Positions 5,607 through 5,608 of a stretch of 5,608 nucleotides of DNA are shown here, piece by piece. Source of the DNA: a bacterium (GTDB taxonomy: Bacteria > Verrucomicrobiota > Kiritimatiellia > UBA8416 > CAMZLY01); assembly GCA_030632465.1 (NCBI GenBank), contig DAOVUR010000133.1:1-5608 (forward strand), written 5' to 3'. The first letter of the stretch is position 1. Every line of letters starts with the position of its first letter. The position numbers were made by a program, and so were the translations under genes. Below the pieces are notes generated by a model. The model saw only the letters and a list, made by a program, of their open reading frames with translations, was not told the origin of the DNA and did no database searches.

Positions 5607-5608
5607 AG

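Overview
The window is AT-rich bacterial chromosome (GC in the low forties by eye) carrying four housekeeping-type genes plus the tail of a fifth. No phage, plasmid or CRISPR genes are visible. The TatA style (a GGWE start to the membrane helix, then FGRRLPEIAKNMGKSV), the two-gene tatA-tatC layout and the heptamer repeats fit the Planctomycetota or neighbouring PVC phyla better than Proteobacteria or Firmicutes. This placement is an inference from protein style and no marker gene confirms it.

Layout. Positions 1-237 (+) are the C-terminal end of a phospho-receiver domain, cut by the window edge. After a 96-base gap come tatA (334-603, +) and tatC (616-1440, +), a compact twin-arginine translocase operon with no tatB. 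Positions 1441-1716 lie between convergent genes. They hold a GC-rich element with a 14-bp perfect inverted repeat and a duplicated 15-base hairpin motif, one candidate terminator for each strand, and a small heptamer array. An 888-residue M1 aminopeptidase (pepN) fills 1717-4383 on the minus strand, and its stop codon lies inside the heptamer array. A 192-bp divergent spacer separates pepN from a 334-residue thymidylate synthase gene (4576-5580, +). Three GGGTGAA heptamers follow thyA directly and run to the window edge.

How the genes relate. tatA and tatC make one membrane machine that exports folded proteins. PepN (cytosolic peptide turnover) and ThyA (dTMP synthesis) are unrelated metabolic neighbours that share only a divergent spacer.

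The observations most worth following are: (1) ThyA keeps its catalytic Cys and uracil-reading Asn but appears to have lost most of the canonical phosphate-binding arginines, and it also has an extended C-terminus; (2) the structured GC-rich repeat element between tatC and pepN; (3) two heptamer arrays sharing the core NNGTGAA, both in the sense orientation at the 3' end of a gene and both carrying stops in all three frames.
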